Source: Desulfobacteraceae bacterium
GTDB taxonomy: Bacteria; Desulfobacterota; Desulfobacteria; Desulfobacterales; JACKCP01
Assembly (NCBI GenBank): GCA_020633955.1
Contig: JACKCP010000002.1
Coordinates: forward strand, 62,001 to 126,000
Direction: 5' to 3'
Length of the DNA stretch: 64,000 bases
Part shown: one piece after another, positions 8,613 through 18,457 of the stretch
Layout: every line of letters begins with the position of its first letter
How positions within the stretch are numbered: position 1 is the first letter of the stretch
Position numbers and translations under genes: made by a program
Notes under the pieces: generated by a model
What the model was told of the DNA's origin: nothing
The model's database searches: none
The model's input: only the letters and a program-made list of their open reading frames with translations

Positions 8613-10625
8613 ATGAGCATTGCTAAAAAACCCAGATCAGAAATAAAAGATGCAGGCGCACAGGGCTTGCTTATCGTATTTTCCTTTATGCCTTTGCTGT
8701 CAATTAATGAAATAACAACTGATCTCAAGTTTTTAATTTTTACCCTTTTTGCATTCAGCTCATTTTTTTTATGCGGATTATGCGGAGCTTTTCTAATAAA
8801 AAAAACTTCTCTTGCAAAAAAAGCAGCTTATTTTTCATCAGTTCTGTGTTTTTTTTCATTTTATGAAAAACTGATAAAAAGTCCTTCTGCATTTCTTTTC
8901 GCAGTTATATGTCTGATAAGCGTTTTCTTTATTTTCATGGACTATAAATCAGCCTATGACAAAAAAATCAATACTACACACGAAAACAGATGTTACAAGA
9001 GATCTTTTTTCGGATCTTTGGCGTTTATGGCTGTATTCTTTATTTATCTTCTTCCATTTGAAAAAAATCATTTTTTCTCATCTTCTGCGATACATCTTTC
9101 ATTGTTGATTAATCAGGTGCTTTTTTTCAGGTTTTCACTTTCAAAAGCAAATAAAAGCATTAAGCAGCTTTATATTTCTTACGCCATTCTTTCGACTGTA
9201 TTTATACTTCTTTCAATTTTAAAACCTCAGTCATTTATTCCTTTAGTAATTGTCTCCATGAATTTCCTTATTCTTTTCAGGGAAAAAGGTTTTTATTCCA
9301 GGATGAAATGGCTTGAAATAATAATTGATCATCCTGCAAGAATTCTTATTTCCGGTTTTCTTATCATGTGTGTCTTTGGTACATTTCTTCTTTATCTGCC
9401 CTCTAGTTCCTCATCATCGGAAATAAGCCTTCTTGATGCAGCATTTACTTCTGTAAGTGCTGTATGCGTGACAGGTCTGATTGTTCTTGACACACCTGTT
9501 GACTTTTCAGCTTCAGGACAGTTTTTTATTCTTGTGCTTATCCAGCTTGGTGGTCTTGGTATCATGACAATAACAGCAGCCGGACTCCATGCTGTGGGAC
9601 AAAGGCTAAGCCTTAAACAGGAAAAAATCTTAACGACAACTGCCAACACAGACCATAAGACCCTTTTTTCCGGCTTAAAACAGATTGTGTTATTTACATT
9701 TGCAGCTGAGACAGCAGGAGCAGTAATACTTTCCATTCTTTTTATTTTGAAAGGTGACAGCTTCATTCAGGGTACGGCAAAAGGAATTTTTACTTCAGTT
9801 TCTGCCTTTTGCAATGCAGGATTTGCACTGAACTCGGACAGCCTCATAGGCCATAATCAAAATCCTCTTATCCTTCATACAATTGCTGTATTAATAATTT
9901 TGGGAGGCCTTGCACCTGCAACCACACTTTTGATACCAAAGTGGATAAAAGGCCAAAAAATTCCTGTTTCTTCATATATTCCACTGTCTGCCACCGCCAT
10001 ACTGCTGATATCAGGAACAGTCTGCATTCTTGTTTTTGAATGGAACGGATTTTTATCGGATTTCGATTTTTCAGGAAAAATCCATAATGCATGGTTTCAG
10101 TCTGTGACACTCAGAACTGCCGGATTCAATTCGGTTGATCTTGGTTCAGTTTCGCCTCCAATGCTTATTGTAATGATAATAATGATGTTTATCGGCGGCA
10201 GTCCCGGAGGAACTGCTGGAGGAGTAAAAACAACAGCTTTTGCACTTATTCTGATCAGTTTTGCAGCTAACATAAAAGGCAGAAAAAATATTGTTGTCAA
10301 GGCAAAAACAATCCCCCAGGAAAGCATAAACAAGGCTCTTACTGCAATTGTATCAGGCGCAATGCTATGGTTTGCAGTTGTTATAATGCTTGAAACAACT
10401 CAGTCAATAAGCACTGCATCAATACTTTTTGAAGCTGCATCAGCACTTGGAACGGTTGGACTTACAACCGGGGCAACACCTTTACTTGATGAAATCGGCA
10501 AAATAATTATAATGGCGGCCATGTTCACAGGAAGAATTGGATCTGTAACCCTTTTCATGCTCTTAACAGAAGACACAAGGCAAAAATCTTCAAAATGGCC
10601 TGAAGAAAAAATCACCATCACCTAG
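8613..10625 (+). CDS. TrkH/KtrB-family potassium transporter subunit
   Basis: A 670-residue K+ translocating subunit. The four pore-loop repeats are readable: TSVSAVCVTGL (near 285), TSVSAFCNAGF (near 395), QSVTLRTAGFN (near 500) and EAASALGTVGLTTG (near 610). The filter glycine is present in each. It is longer than KtrB because about 200 residues of extra hydrophobic helices precede the pore domain, as in some TrkH-like proteins of anaerobes. A GGAG ribosome site precedes the ATG. The RCK partner follows 12 nt later. It imports K+ across the inner membrane, driven by Na+ or H+. Confidence 0.92.
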   Translation: MSIAKKPRSEIKDAGAQGLLIVFSFMPLLSINEITTDLKFLIFTLFAFSSFFLCGLCGAFLIKKTSLAKKAAYFSSVLCFFSFYEKLIKSPSAFLFAVICLISVFFIFMDYKSAYDKKINTTHENRCYKRSFFGSLAFMAVFFIYLLPFEKNHFFSSSAIHLSLLINQVLFFRFSLSKANKSIKQLYISYAILSTVFILLSILKPQSFIPLVIVSMNFLILFREKGFYSRMKWLEIIIDHPARILISGFLIMCVFGTFLLYLPSSSSSSEISLLDAAFTSVSAVCVTGLIVLDTPVDFSASGQFFILVLIQLGGLGIMTITAAGLHAVGQRLSLKQEKILTTTANTDHKTLFSGLKQIVLFTFAAETAGAVILSILFILKGDSFIQGTAKGIFTSVSAFCNAGFALNSDSLIGHNQNPLILHTIAVLIILGGLAPATTLLIPKWIKGQKIPVSSYIPLSATAILLISGTVCILVFEWNGFLSDFDFSGKIHNAWFQSVTLRTAGFNSVDLGSVSPPMLIVMIIMMFIGGSPGGTAGGVKTTAFALILISFAANIKGRKNIVVKAKTIPQESINKALTAIVSGAMLWFAVVIMLETTQSISTASILFEAASALGTVGLTTGATPLLDEIGKIIIMAAMFTGRIGSVTLFMLLTEDTRQKSSKWPEEKITIT

Positions 10626-10637
10626 ACAGGAGAGAAA

Positions 10638-11297
10638 ATGCCACAGCAGATTATTATAATAGGATTGGGTCAGTTTGGGATGTCTCTTGCGAGAACACTG
10701 TCAGAAAAAAAAGCTGAAGTTCTTGCTGTTGATCCGAAAAAACAACTGGTCGAAGAAGCATCAACCTTTGTTACAGAAGCAATTGTAATGGATGCTTCAG
10801 ATGAGACAGAGCTTGCAAGCCTGAACCCTGCAAAAAGAGACGCAGTAATTTGCGCCATTGGCGATGATTCAAGGGAATCTTCAATTATCTGCACTGCACT
10901 GCTCCGCCAGATGGGTACGCCATACATTGTATCAAGGGCCAATGACAGACTTCACTCAAGAATACTAAGGCTTGTAGGTGCACATGAAATAATAAACCCT
11001 GAAATGGAATTTGGTAAAAGATTTGCGAACAAACTTCTATACAGAAAAGCAATGGCAGACTCTTCCTTAGAAGATGAATTAAATCTTACAGAAATTAAAA
11101 TCCAGCCATATATGGCAGGAAAAACATTGATTGAGCTTGAACTTCCAAAAAAATTCGGTGCCATTGTTGTTGGGTTTCGAAAAAATATAACCGGTAATAT
11201 TGTGCTTCCAAACCCAACTGAACCTCTTAATGAAAATGACACTTTAATTGTGGCTGCAAAAGAAGATTTAATACCAAAACTTATCCGGGGAAAATAA
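10638..11297 (+). CDS. TrkA/KtrA-type RCK regulatory subunit
   Basis: A 219-residue cytoplasmic regulator with one RCK_N Rossmann domain (GLGQFGMSLARTL near residue 8, then an acidic residue at the end of strand two) and one TrkA_C domain (about 135-218). The single-RCK architecture matches KtrA rather than the duplicated E. coli TrkA. Members form octameric rings that gate the TrkH/KtrB pore in response to nucleotides. A strong GGAG ribosome site and 12-nt spacing tie it to the transporter gene. Confidence 0.92.
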   Translation: MPQQIIIIGLGQFGMSLARTLSEKKAEVLAVDPKKQLVEEASTFVTEAIVMDASDETELASLNPAKRDAVICAIGDDSRESSIICTALLRQMGTPYIVSRANDRLHSRILRLVGAHEIINPEMEFGKRFANKLLYRKAMADSSLEDELNLTEIKIQPYMAGKTLIELELPKKFGAIVVGFRKNITGNIVLPNPTEPLNENDTLIVAAKEDLIPKLIRGK

Positions 11298-11298
11298 A

Positions 11299-11970
11299 AT
11301 GAAAACTTCCAGTTCTGTAAGGGCAGGATTATTTATACTTATTATATCAAATCTTCTGATGTCATTTTGCTCAATCTGGATATTAATGAGAATGTCGCCT
11401 GCAATCGAGCATATTATTGCAAGAAACGAACGATCTCTTTATGCCTGCCAGGTAATGCTTTCATCTCTTGCAGAATACCATCCCGGCATAAATTACGAAA
11501 AACTGATAATTAAATTTGAAAAGGCACTTTCTGATGCCAATGAAAATATTACAGAAGTTGGAGAGTCTGAAGAACTTGAAAAAATTAAAGCAAACTACAA
11601 GCCTGCCTTTAAAGGAGATTTTTTAAAAAAAGAATTAACAGTAGCACATATTGCAAATCTTTCTGAAATAAACAGACAGGCAATGATAGAAGCTGATTTA
11701 AAAGCAAAGCAATATGGATATGCAGGTGCATGGGCAATTGTATTCATGTCAGGGTTTGTTTATTTTACGGGACTTCTCTTTAAAAGAAATATAAATAAAA
11801 ACCTTTTGGCTCCAATTGATGAAATTCACAAAGTAATAACTGCAAATCTCAGAAATGAAAAAATGAGACGATGCTCAGGTACTGATATTCCAAAAGATAT
11901 TGAAAGAATTTTCACTGATATAAACAAATATCTTGATAAAAATCAGTCAGACAAGACTTTTTTTCATTGA
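11299..11970 (+). CDS. receptor-like two-helix membrane protein in potassium operon
   Basis: A 223-residue protein with a membrane helix at about 8-30, a roughly 110-residue mostly helical extracytoplasmic part, a second membrane helix at about 142-163 and a cytoplasmic tail of about 60 residues. The topology resembles methyl-accepting or histidine-kinase sensors (four-helix-bundle plus HAMP-like juxtamembrane region), but no output domain follows. The start lies 1 nt after the RCK gene stop, so it is translationally linked to potassium uptake. It may be an accessory or osmosensing subunit. Function not recognised. Confidence 0.75.
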   Translation: MKTSSSVRAGLFILIISNLLMSFCSIWILMRMSPAIEHIIARNERSLYACQVMLSSLAEYHPGINYEKLIIKFEKALSDANENITEVGESEELEKIKANYKPAFKGDFLKKELTVAHIANLSEINRQAMIEADLKAKQYGYAGAWAIVFMSGFVYFTGLLFKRNINKNLLAPIDEIHKVITANLRNEKMRRCSGTDIPKDIERIFTDINKYLDKNQSDKTFFH

Positions 11971-12002
11971 AAGCCAGAAAAAATTTAAACCTTTTCTGGC
12001 TT
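11971..12002 (+). terminator. Hairpin terminator of the potassium operon
   Basis: AAGCCAGAAAA and TTTTCTGGCTT form a perfect 11-bp stem with a 10-nt loop immediately after the stop codon of the receptor-like gene. Confidence 0.7.
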
Positions 12003-12066
12003 ATCAGTCATTCTGTTGATTCTATATTTTTAATTCCTAATGACTAGATTCTGCAAGGGGTAAAAA

Positions 12067-13131
12067 ATGGCAAGATTTCTCAAAAACAAAAATGCATCAA
12101 TAGGTAAAATACCAGGAGAAGCTGTATTCATCGGAGTAAAAAAAGTCGACTCCGTTTCATGCGAAATAATCAGCTACAACAACGACCTGATCAGGGAAGA
12201 AACTGCTTATGATCTGAAAAATCTTCCCAAGATTTCAGATAATCAAACAATAAACTGGTTTAATATTACAGGATTACATGATCCTCTGGAATTAAAAAAA
12301 GCTGCGTCCTATTTCAATATCCACCCTCTTGTACTCGAAGATATAACAAATACCGGCCAAAGACCTAAAATGGAAGAATATGACGATTCAATTTTTATTG
12401 TTTTCAAAATGATAAATTATGATGAAAACAAAGAAAAAATTTTCAATGAACAGGTAAGCCTCATAATTAAAGAAAATATCCTTATAAGTTTCCAGGAAAT
12501 CCATGGAGATGTCTTTGACCCAGTAAGGGAAAGAATAAGAAAAAAAAGAGGCAGAATAAGAAATATGAATTCAGACTACCTCTGCTATGCTCTTCTTGAT
12601 TCACTTGTGGACAACTATCTTGTAATTATCGAAAAAATCGGGGAAAAAATTGAAACCCTTGAACAGGAGATACTCAAATCCACTACCAATGAAACCCTTG
12701 GAAAAATAAATACATACAAAAGAGAAATCAGTTATTTAAGAAAAACAATACGGCCTGTTAAAGAGTCCGTACAAAGACTTTCAGTAATTGACTCTGACCT
12801 GATAAATGAATCTGTCCGCCCTTTTCTAAAGGATCTACTCGATCTTTCAACCCAGGCAGTTGAAGTTGTGGAAACTTACCGGGAGATTCTTTCCGATCAG
12901 CTTGATATATATAATACACTTATAAATAACAGACTGAATGAGATCATGAAATTCCTTACCATGTTTTCTGCAGTCTTTATTCCTTTATCTTTTCTTTCAG
13001 GAGTTTATGGAACAAATTTTGAGTATCTACCTGAACTTAAATTTAAATATTCATATTTTATTTTTTGGGGAATTTTAATTTTTACTGCGGTGATGATTAT
13101 AAGATTCTTCAGGAAAAAGGACTGGCTCTGA
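12067..13131 (+). CDS. corA: CorA-family magnesium/cobalt transporter
   Basis: A 354-residue CorA-type divalent cation channel. It has a cytoplasmic alpha/beta and long-helix funnel domain (about 1-285) followed by two C-terminal membrane helices. The selectivity motif is GVYGTNF instead of the usual GMN, a substitution at the middle position that also occurs in other CorA-like channels. Acidic EYLPEL follows in the periplasmic loop, and the end is basic. An AGGGG ribosome site precedes the ATG. It is monocistronic between the potassium operon and the efflux locus. Confidence 0.9.
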   Translation: MARFLKNKNASIGKIPGEAVFIGVKKVDSVSCEIISYNNDLIREETAYDLKNLPKISDNQTINWFNITGLHDPLELKKAASYFNIHPLVLEDITNTGQRPKMEEYDDSIFIVFKMINYDENKEKIFNEQVSLIIKENILISFQEIHGDVFDPVRERIRKKRGRIRNMNSDYLCYALLDSLVDNYLVIIEKIGEKIETLEQEILKSTTNETLGKINTYKREISYLRKTIRPVKESVQRLSVIDSDLINESVRPFLKDLLDLSTQAVEVVETYREILSDQLDIYNTLINNRLNEIMKFLTMFSAVFIPLSFLSGVYGTNFEYLPELKFKYSYFIFWGILIFTAVMIIRFFRKKDWL

Positions 13132-13137
13132 TTATTT

Positions 13138-13304
13138 CTAACAGTTCAGTTTATACAGGAACTGCTGATGAATTCTTTCAGACTATCATTTTTTCTTAAT
13201 ATCCCAGTCAAAAGATAGCTAAATATCCCCTGAAAGCGGCTCAGAAAAAAATACAGCGACCTACATCAAACTGTCTTTTTCTAAATTTTTACTTGAATAA
13301 TTAC
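13138..13304. mobile_element. MITE of IS66-like type, copy B (167 bp)
   Basis: Termini CTAACAGTTCAG and TTGAATAATTAC are degenerate versions of those in copies A and C. The 8-bp flanks are GATTATTT and AATTATTT. The interior contains GCGGCTCAGAAAAAAATACA, which is conserved in all copies. The element begins 7 nt after the corA stop and ends about 30 nt upstream of the TetR promoter region. Confidence 0.7.
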
Positions 13305-13318
13305 AATTATTTTTTGGG

Positions 13319-13379
13319 TTGATAATTATTGTTTGACAAATTCGAACAATTGTTTCAAACTCGTGTTTGTTTTATTATT
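13319..13379 (+). promoter_or_regulatory. Candidate promoter/operator region of the TetR-efflux operon
   Basis: TTGACA at 13333 is followed by overlapping short palindromes, GAACAATTGTTTC and CAAACTCGTGTTTG, upstream of the TetR gene. Dyads of this kind are typical TetR operators. No -10 element is clear at a good spacing, so the exact promoter is uncertain. Confidence 0.35.
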
Positions 13380-13390
13380 AAGGAAGAATA

Positions 13391-14044
13391 ATGAACATAA
13401 GAGAAATAGACGATACCAAAAAAAAACTGATTGAGGCTGCTGGAGAAATCTTTGCACAAAAAAGTTTCAGATTTACCACTGTAAGAGAAATCTGCAAACT
13501 TGCAGGAACCCATGTAGGCTCGGTAAATTATCATTTCAGAGATAAAGAAGGGTTGTATGAGGCTGTTCTTCAATATTCCCACATTTATGTTCTTGAAAAA
13601 TACCCGCCTGATCTTGGTTTGACCCAGACATCCACTCCCCAAGAAAAACTCAGAGCCTTCATACACTCCTTTCTTTTAAGAATTCTTGATGAAGGTGTTC
13701 CAGCATGGCATGGAAAACTTATGGCACAGGAATTTGCAAACCCTACAAATGCAGTTCATAAACTCATTGAAAAATCCATTAAACCACTTCACCTTTATCT
13801 TGGATCAATTGTGAGAGAACTTCTTCAAGTTGAGAAAGGACATAGAAACGAAACAGCAGTTTTTCTATGTTCCCAAAGCATTGTGGGGCAATGCCTTCAG
13901 TATTTCAAGGGAAAGGAAGTAATTGAGGCAATATGTCCACGAGGCTTCAGTGCCAGGGATGTTGAAATGCTTACAGAACAGATTACATTGTTTTCCCTTG
14001 GGGGAATTCAGGAAACCAAAAAACAGATTATAGAAAAAAAATAA
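13391..14044 (+). CDS. TetR-family regulator of the RND efflux operon (CecR-like)
   Basis: A 217-residue repressor. The N-terminal helix-turn-helix is clear (TTVREICKLAGTHVGSVNYHFRDKEGLYEAVL, about residues 29-60). The remainder resembles the C-terminal domain of CecR/YbiH-type regulators (DUF1956-like), which often control drug-efflux genes. An AAGGAAG ribosome site precedes the ATG. It is encoded 32 nt upstream of the membrane-fusion gene on the same strand, so it probably autoregulates the whole operon. The ligand is unknown. Confidence 0.88.
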   Translation: MNIREIDDTKKKLIEAAGEIFAQKSFRFTTVREICKLAGTHVGSVNYHFRDKEGLYEAVLQYSHIYVLEKYPPDLGLTQTSTPQEKLRAFIHSFLLRILDEGVPAWHGKLMAQEFANPTNAVHKLIEKSIKPLHLYLGSIVRELLQVEKGHRNETAVFLCSQSIVGQCLQYFKGKEVIEAICPRGFSARDVEMLTEQITLFSLGGIQETKKQIIEKK

Positions 14045-14076
14045 TTAACTTCAGATTAAATTTCGGAGGATTTTTA

Positions 14077-15255
14077 ATGCAGCCTGAGAAAAAAATGAAT
14101 AAATTCCTAAATCTAACTTTTAGTGCTCTTATGCTTTCAGCACTATTATTTACTGCCGGCTGCTCAAAGGCAGAATCCCAGCAGGGAAACGGGCATGGAC
14201 ATGGGCAGATCCCAAAAGTATCATATGTTACTATCAAATCCCAGTCAGTTGAACTTACAACTGAACTTCCGGGAAGAACATCTGCATATCTTGTTTCGGA
14301 AATAAAACCCCAGGTCAATGGCATTATTGAGAAAAGATTTTTTGAAGAAGGTGCCGATGTAAAGGAAGGAGATATATTATATAAAATTGATGATGCTCCT
14401 TTCAGGGCGGCACTCAAGGCGGCAAAGGCATCGCTTGACAAGGCCAAGGCCGGCCTTCCTCCGGTTCAGTCCCGTGAAGCAAGATATAAGGGGCTTTTAA
14501 AGGGCAAGGCCATAAGCCAGCAGGAATATGATGATGTGAAATCACAGCTTGATCAGATTCTTGCAGAAATCAGATACCTTGAAGCACAGGTTGACAGTGC
14601 AGAAATAAACCTTGGTTACACAGATGTAAAAGCTCCGATTTCCGGAAGAATTGGAAAATCCCTTGTCACAGTAGGCGCTCTTGTTACAGCATATCAGCAG
14701 GTTCCACTTACAACAATTCACAAGTTTGACCCGATATACGTTGATGCAGCACAGTCAACAGCTGAAATGCTCCAACTAAGTGAAAATCTCAGATCAAGAA
14801 CAATTGAAAAAAATGGAAATGAAAACAAGGTTAAAATTATTCTTGAAAATGGAAAACTTTATCCAGTTGAAGGTACCTTCAAGTTCAGGGATGTGACAGT
14901 AGATCCAAGCACAGGTTCAAGCAACCTTAGAATTGTTGTTCCAAATCCCTCAAAAGAACTTTTACCTGGCATGTATGTAAGAGCAGTAATTCAGGAAGGA
15001 ACAGCTAAAAATGCAATTCTTGCTCCTCAGCAGGGAGTATCAAGAAATCATAAAGGTGAGCCAGTTGTATATATAATCAATAAAGAAGAAAAAATAGAAC
15101 AAAGACCCATTACAATAAATCGTGCAGTAAAAAACCAGTGGCTTGTAACTGAAGGTCTTTCAGAAGGCGACAAACTTGTTGTTGAAGGCCTTTTAAACAT
15201 AAGAGATGGTGTAAGCGTAGAAAGTGCTGAATTTAAAGCTGGAAAACAGGAATAA
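14077..15255 (+). CDS. RND efflux periplasmic adaptor (AcrA/MexA-type lipoprotein)
   Basis: A 392-residue membrane-fusion protein. It carries a lipoprotein signal with cysteine in TAGCSK (near 29), a barrel-sandwich/lipoyl half (PGRTSAYLVSEIKPQVNG near 68), a coiled-coil hairpin (about 105-180) and the second lipoyl half (YTDVKAPISGRIGKS near 187). It bridges the RND pump and an outer-membrane channel. GGAGG precedes the ATG and supports this start. A short histidine/glycine patch (GHGHGQ) follows the lipidation site. Confidence 0.92.
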   Translation: MQPEKKMNKFLNLTFSALMLSALLFTAGCSKAESQQGNGHGHGQIPKVSYVTIKSQSVELTTELPGRTSAYLVSEIKPQVNGIIEKRFFEEGADVKEGDILYKIDDAPFRAALKAAKASLDKAKAGLPPVQSREARYKGLLKGKAISQQEYDDVKSQLDQILAEIRYLEAQVDSAEINLGYTDVKAPISGRIGKSLVTVGALVTAYQQVPLTTIHKFDPIYVDAAQSTAEMLQLSENLRSRTIEKNGNENKVKIILENGKLYPVEGTFKFRDVTVDPSTGSSNLRIVVPNPSKELLPGMYVRAVIQEGTAKNAILAPQQGVSRNHKGEPVVYIINKEEKIEQRPITINRAVKNQWLVTEGLSEGDKLVVEGLLNIRDGVSVESAEFKAGKQE

Positions 15256-15293
15256 ATCCTTAAGATACAAGTTTAAAGGAGAACTTAAAAAAT

Positions 15294-18200
15294 ATGCTTT
15301 CTAAATTTTTTCTTGAAAGACCTGTTTTTGCATGGGTCGTTTCAATAATAATAATGCTTGCGGGAGGACTTGCAATATATAACCTCCCAATTTCCCAGTA
15401 TCCGCCGATTGCTCCTCCTTCGATATCCATTGATGCATTCTATCCTGGAGCTTCTGCTGAAACTGTAGAAAACAGTGTTGTACAGATTATTGAGCAGAAA
15501 ATGACCGGATTTGACAATATGCTCTATATGACTTCAACAAGCGACTCATCAGGAGCTGGAAGAATTGAGCTTACATTTACTCCAGGAACAGACCCTGATC
15601 TTGCCTGGTCACAGGTTCAGAACAAACTTCAGCTTGCCATGGCAAGCCTTCCGGACGTTGTTCAAAGACAGGGGGTAAAGGTTAGTAAATCCACAAGTAA
15701 CTATCTGATTATAGTCGGGCTTATTTCAGAAGACGGCAGCATGGACGGGAATGACCTTAGGGACTATGCACAGTCAAACATTGAAAAGGTGCTTGCAAGG
15801 GTTGAAGGTGTTGGAGAAGTTGAAAGCTTCGGGTCCCAGTATGCAATGAGAATCTGGCTTAATCCTGACAAGCTGATAAGCTATAATATGACTATAACTG
15901 ATGTTATTGCAGCCTTGAGATCATACAACGTTGAGGTCTCTGCAGGACAGTTCGGCGGCGCTCCAGCAGTTGAAGGACAAAGGCTCAATGCGTCAATAAT
16001 TGTTCAAAACCTTTTGAAAACTCCCGAAGAATTTGCTGATATTCCCCTTCGCATAAATGAAGACGGCTCCATTGTCAGGGTAAAAGATATTGGAAGAACC
16101 GAACTTGGAACTGAACGCTATGATGTTACAGCACTTTTCAACGGAAAACCCACAGCTGCAATGGCAATAAGGCAGGCAGCCGGGGCAAACGCTCTTGATA
16201 CTGCAAAAAACATCAGAGATAAAATGAATGAGCTTTCCGAATATTTTCCCCCTGGTACAAAGGTTATATATCCATATGACACAACACCTTTTGTCCGGGT
16301 TGCAATAAATGAAGTTGTAAAAACACTTTTCGAGGCCATATTTCTTGTTTTTATAGTAATGTATCTTTTCATGGGAAACATAAGGGCCACACTTATTCCA
16401 ACAATGGCTGTTCCGGTTGTTATTCTCGGAACTTTTGCCGTACTTGGATTTTTTGGATTTTCAATCAACATGCTTACAATGTTTGCCATGGTTCTTGCCA
16501 TAGGACTTCTTGTAGACGATGCAATAGTTGTTGTTGAAAACGTTGAAAGGGTTATGACAGACGAAGGACTTCCTCCAAAGGAAGCAACCGCAAAATCCAT
16601 GACAGAGATCACAAGTGCACTTATTGGTATTGGTCTTGTACTTTCCGCAGTTTTTGGACCAATGGCATTTTTCGGCGGCTCAACTGGTGTTATTTACAGA
16701 CAGTTTTCAGTAACCATTGTTTCTGCCATGCTTTTATCAGTAATTGTAGCACTTATTCTTACCCCTGTTTTATGTGCTTCAATATTAAAACCAGTTGAAA
16801 AGGGACATGAACCTTCTGACAATGCCTTTTTCCTTTTCCGTCCTTTTTTCAGAGGATTTGACAAGGTGTTTTTCTGGACAAGGGATATTTACACTCTTTT
16901 TGTCGGAAGAATACTTAAAAAAAGATACAGATACCTTTTAATTTATATACTTCTTGTTGCCGGGCTTTTTTATCTTTTCCAGAAAATGCCAACAGCATAT
17001 CTTCCGGACGAAGACCAGGGAATTCTTTTTACCCAGGTTCAGCTTCCTTCAGGTTCAACAAGGGAGCAGACAGATGAAGTAATGAATGAGATCAGAAAAT
17101 ACATTATGGAAGAGGAATCGGAAACAGTTGAGTCAGTGCTTACAATTTCAGGTTTCAGTTTTGCCGGAAGCGGACAGAACATGGGGCTGTCATTCATAAA
17201 GCTCAAGGACTGGGAACTGAGGCAGCGACCTGACCTTAAAGTTGGAGCCCTTGCAGGAAGATGCATGGCAAGATTTTCAAAAATTAAAAATGCCATGGTA
17301 TTTGCATTTGCACCTCCTGCAGTTCCAGAGCTTGGAAATGCAACCGGTTTTGACTTCATGCTCCAGGACAGAGGAGGACTTGGTCATACAAAGCTCATGG
17401 AAGAAAGAAACAAACTCCTTGGAATGGCTGCACAGGATAACAGGCTTACAAGTGTACGACCAAACGGAATGGAATATGTTGCCCAGTACAGACTTGACAT
17501 AGACTGGGAAAAGGCAGGAACTCTCGGAGTTCCAATTGATGCAATACACTCAACAATTGCCGCCGCATTCGGAAGTTCCTATGTAAATGACTTTATCCAG
17601 GGAGGAAGGGTAAAAAGGGTTTATGTTCAGGCAGATAAAGAATACAGAATGCTTCCTGAAGATATTGAAAAACTTTACGTAAGAAATATCAAAGGCACAA
17701 TGACTCCATTCAGTGCATTTTCAACTGGATACTGGACATATGGCTCACCAAAGCTTGAAAGATTCAATGCCTTCCCATCCATAAACATTCTTGGAGAAGC
17801 TCCCCATGGAAAAAGCACAGGTGAGGCAATGCAGGCAATGGAAGAGCTTACATCAGAACTTAATAAAAACATAGGCTTTGACTGGAGCGGAATTTCTTAT
17901 CAGGAAAAAATGGCAAAATCACAGACTGGTCTCCTTTATGCCTTTTCAATGATTGTTATTTTCCTTTGCCTTGCTGCTCTTTATGAAAGCTGGTCAATAC
18001 CTGTGGCAATCATGCTGATACTTCCCCTTGGAGTAATTGGAGGTGTTGTTGCATCAATGATACGTGATTTTCCAAATGACGTTTATTTCCAGATAGGACT
18101 TCTTACTGTTCTTGGTCTTACAACAAAAAATGCAATCCTTATTGTACAGTTTGCAATGCTTAGAAGAAAGGAAGGAAAGCGTCTTATTGAAGCAACTCTT

Positions 18201-18446
18201 GAGGCTGCAAAACTGAGACTAAGGCCAATTGTAATGACATCTCTTGCATTCGGGTTTGGAGTTTTGCCACTTGCACTTGCATCAGGAGCCGGCGCCGGAG
18301 CACAGACTGCAATCGGTACCGGTGTTCTTGGAGGAATGATAACCTCAACAACAATTGCCCTTATATTTATTCCACTTTTCTATGTGATTATTGTAAGAAT
18401 TTTTGAAAGGAAAAAAACTGTAAGTTTGAAAGAACAGCTGAAATAA
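15294..18446 (+). CDS. HAE1-type RND multidrug efflux pump (AcrB/MexB-like)
   Basis: A 1050-residue proton-driven inner-membrane transporter of full family length with 12 predicted helices and two large periplasmic loops. The proton-relay aspartates are in GLLVDDAIVVVENV (near 405) and the matching lysine is in TTKNAILIVQFA (near 943). FFLERPVFAWV at the N-terminus is typical of AcrB-like pumps. It extrudes hydrophobic compounds together with the upstream adaptor. No TolC-type outer-membrane gene accompanies it, so it must use one encoded elsewhere. A terminator follows. Confidence 0.95.
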   Translation: MLSKFFLERPVFAWVVSIIIMLAGGLAIYNLPISQYPPIAPPSISIDAFYPGASAETVENSVVQIIEQKMTGFDNMLYMTSTSDSSGAGRIELTFTPGTDPDLAWSQVQNKLQLAMASLPDVVQRQGVKVSKSTSNYLIIVGLISEDGSMDGNDLRDYAQSNIEKVLARVEGVGEVESFGSQYAMRIWLNPDKLISYNMTITDVIAALRSYNVEVSAGQFGGAPAVEGQRLNASIIVQNLLKTPEEFADIPLRINEDGSIVRVKDIGRTELGTERYDVTALFNGKPTAAMAIRQAAGANALDTAKNIRDKMNELSEYFPPGTKVIYPYDTTPFVRVAINEVVKTLFEAIFLVFIVMYLFMGNIRATLIPTMAVPVVILGTFAVLGFFGFSINMLTMFAMVLAIGLLVDDAIVVVENVERVMTDEGLPPKEATAKSMTEITSALIGIGLVLSAVFGPMAFFGGSTGVIYRQFSVTIVSAMLLSVIVALILTPVLCASILKPVEKGHEPSDNAFFLFRPFFRGFDKVFFWTRDIYTLFVGRILKKRYRYLLIYILLVAGLFYLFQKMPTAYLPDEDQGILFTQVQLPSGSTREQTDEVMNEIRKYIMEEESETVESVLTISGFSFAGSGQNMGLSFIKLKDWELRQRPDLKVGALAGRCMARFSKIKNAMVFAFAPPAVPELGNATGFDFMLQDRGGLGHTKLMEERNKLLGMAAQDNRLTSVRPNGMEYVAQYRLDIDWEKAGTLGVPIDAIHSTIAAAFGSSYVNDFIQGGRVKRVYVQADKEYRMLPEDIEKLYVRNIKGTMTPFSAFSTGYWTYGSPKLERFNAFPSINILGEAPHGKSTGEAMQAMEELTSELNKNIGFDWSGISYQEKMAKSQTGLLYAFSMIVIFLCLAALYESWSIPVAIMLILPLGVIGGVVASMIRDFPNDVYFQIGLLTVLGLTTKNAILIVQFAMLRRKEGKRLIEATLEAAKLRLRPIVMTSLAFGFGVLPLALASGAGAGAQTAIGTGVLGGMITSTTIALIFIPLFYVIIVRIFERKKTVSLKEQLK

Positions 18447-18457
18447 AATTTACGATT

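Noticed and set aside
9392..10621. Minus-strand reading frames inside the potassium transporter gene
   Set aside because: They are antisense shadows of a clearly coding gene with full-length pore motifs.
16118..17872. Antisense and out-of-frame reading frames in the RND pump gene
   Set aside because: The pump frame is complete and typical. The others have unnatural composition and no start signals.
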